DNA from: an uncultured Methanobrevibacter sp.
GTDB lineage: Archaea; Methanobacteriota; Methanobacteria; Methanobacteriales; Methanobacteriaceae
Reading direction: 5' to 3'
Assembly: GCF_900316895.1 (NCBI RefSeq)
Contig: NZ_ONER01000003.1
Span: 1-61,066 of the forward strand
Length of the DNA: 61,066 bases
Positions 60,651 to 61,066 of the stretch are shown piece after piece; within the stretch, counting starts at the first letter, position 1, and each line of letters begins with the position of its first letter. The notes beneath the pieces were generated by a model that saw only the letters and a list, made by a program, of their open reading frames with translations, had not been told where the DNA came from and did not search any database. A program made the translations under genes and the position numbers.

Positions 60651-61066
60651 TTATTTTCCTTCTAGACGTTTAATATCTAAAATCATTTGATCAAAGTCAG
60701 AAATGAAGTTTTCATCTTGCACTACTCTGAATTTTTCATATTTTTCAAGCACATGTTCTCGTGCTTCTTCAGCAGATATCTTACCTTTGTCAACAAGAAT
60801 TGGCAGCCTTCGAAGTTTAAGGTAGTCATCCAGCAGTTCCTTCCAATCTTTCATACTCATTGGGATTCTATCCTCTGCACGTGATTCGGCTAAATTCAAA
60901 AAACCGTCTACTAAACTATTTAATCTTGATAATTCATTTTGATTCAAATAATTTTTGGATATGACCACGTCACTTTGGAGTATTTTTCCATTTGGTGCTT
61001 TTTTCCAGGTTGTCAAGCCCATATGAGGATTTTCAATATCGCTTCGTGTTTCTATGAGTTCTGCTG
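60651..61066 (-). CDS. RhuM-family protein, partial (cut by window end)
   Basis: The C-terminal 138 codons of a RhuM (virulence RhuM) protein: NPHMGLTTWKKAPNGKI, SDVVISKNYLNQNELSRLN, AEDRIPMSMKDWKELLDDYLKL, GKISAEEAREHVLEKYEKFRVVQDENFISDFD. The frame stays open to 61066, so the true start lies beyond the window; the ATG at 61022 is internal. RhuM proteins are often linked to mobile or defence loci, which fits the unstable neighbourhood. Confidence 0.82.
   Translation of the reverse strand, partial: AELIETRSDIENPHMGLTTWKKAPNGKILQSDVVISKNYLNQNELSRLNSLVDGFLNLAESRAEDRIPMSMKDWKELLDDYLKLRRLPILVDKGKISAEEAREHVLEKYEKFRVVQDENFISDFDQMILDIKRLEGK

Overview
The window reads as chromosomal DNA of a host-associated methanogen of the order Methanobacteriales, most likely a Methanobrevibacter. 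Direct signs are the AT-rich composition with archaeal TATA-type promoters and GGTGAT/GGAGG ribosome binding sites, SRP19, ribosomal protein S8e, a full-length archaeosine tRNA-guanine transglycosylase, and the small subunit of a split family-B DNA polymerase. A DUF2121 (Connectase-like) protein, a fragment of a methanogenesis-marker-8 gene and large secreted Ig-like adhesin-type proteins point the same way. The genus is an inference.

Layout. 1-2.6 kb: small membrane proteins and a secreted C39-peptidase-like wall protein. 2.7-11.4 kb: a sulfur/thiol-looking block with FdhD, an EgtC-like class II amidotransferase, two glutamate-cysteine-ligase-like enzymes, an E1-like (ThiF/MoeB) protein, LarE and two SsuA/NMT1-type binding proteins. 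Several of its promoters carry the palindrome TAACAATTGTTA or a close variant, so the block may be one regulon. 11.4-19.7 kb: DUF447, ADP-forming acyl-CoA synthetase, Connectase-like protein with an MBL-fold partner, aroC, hemB and a CitG-like protein. 19.8-21.8 kb: a TetR operon (TetR, GNAT, iron-sulfur flavoprotein-like) with a twin operator. 21.9-37.4 kb: housekeeping genes (pheS, xth, PolB small subunit, rps8e with a structured leader, hypE, a DEAD-box helicase, archaeal RecJ, srp19, hemD) mixed with unknowns, a Cas4-like/SNase-like nuclease pair and flavoproteins. 37.4-41.7 kb: a beta-helix secreted protein, an SNF-type transporter and small membrane proteins. 41.8-46 kb: purC-purS-purQ-cobA-glmS. 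46.3-49.4 kb: an adhesin-like protein and an MnmC2-like methyltransferase. 49.4-51.1 kb: a T-rich gap with one decayed gene. 51.1-56.4 kb: tgtA with a methyltransferase, two tRNA-Gly genes, and the mevalonate-entry pair HMG-CoA synthase and thiolase. 56.4-61.1 kb: an unstable zone with a DUF1848 gene, two decayed copies of the 3' end of a DUF1848-type gene, a truncated marker-8 gene, GNAT, HxlR, MATE and a RhuM-family gene cut by the window end.

How it fits together. Tetrapyrrole steps are spread over three places (hemB, hemD, cobA), which suits an F430/cobamide maker. HypE (and FdhD) serve hydrogenase (and formate dehydrogenase) maturation, but the target enzymes are not in the window. HMG-CoA synthase and thiolase feed archaeal isoprenoid lipid synthesis. 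The most promising candidates for something undescribed are the thiol block with its shared palindrome and the Connectase-like/MBL pair. After them come the rps8e leader, which carries the same promoter core as the tRNA genes, and the recombination scars around the MATE gene. No CRISPR array, rRNA, insertion sequence or integrase was seen.
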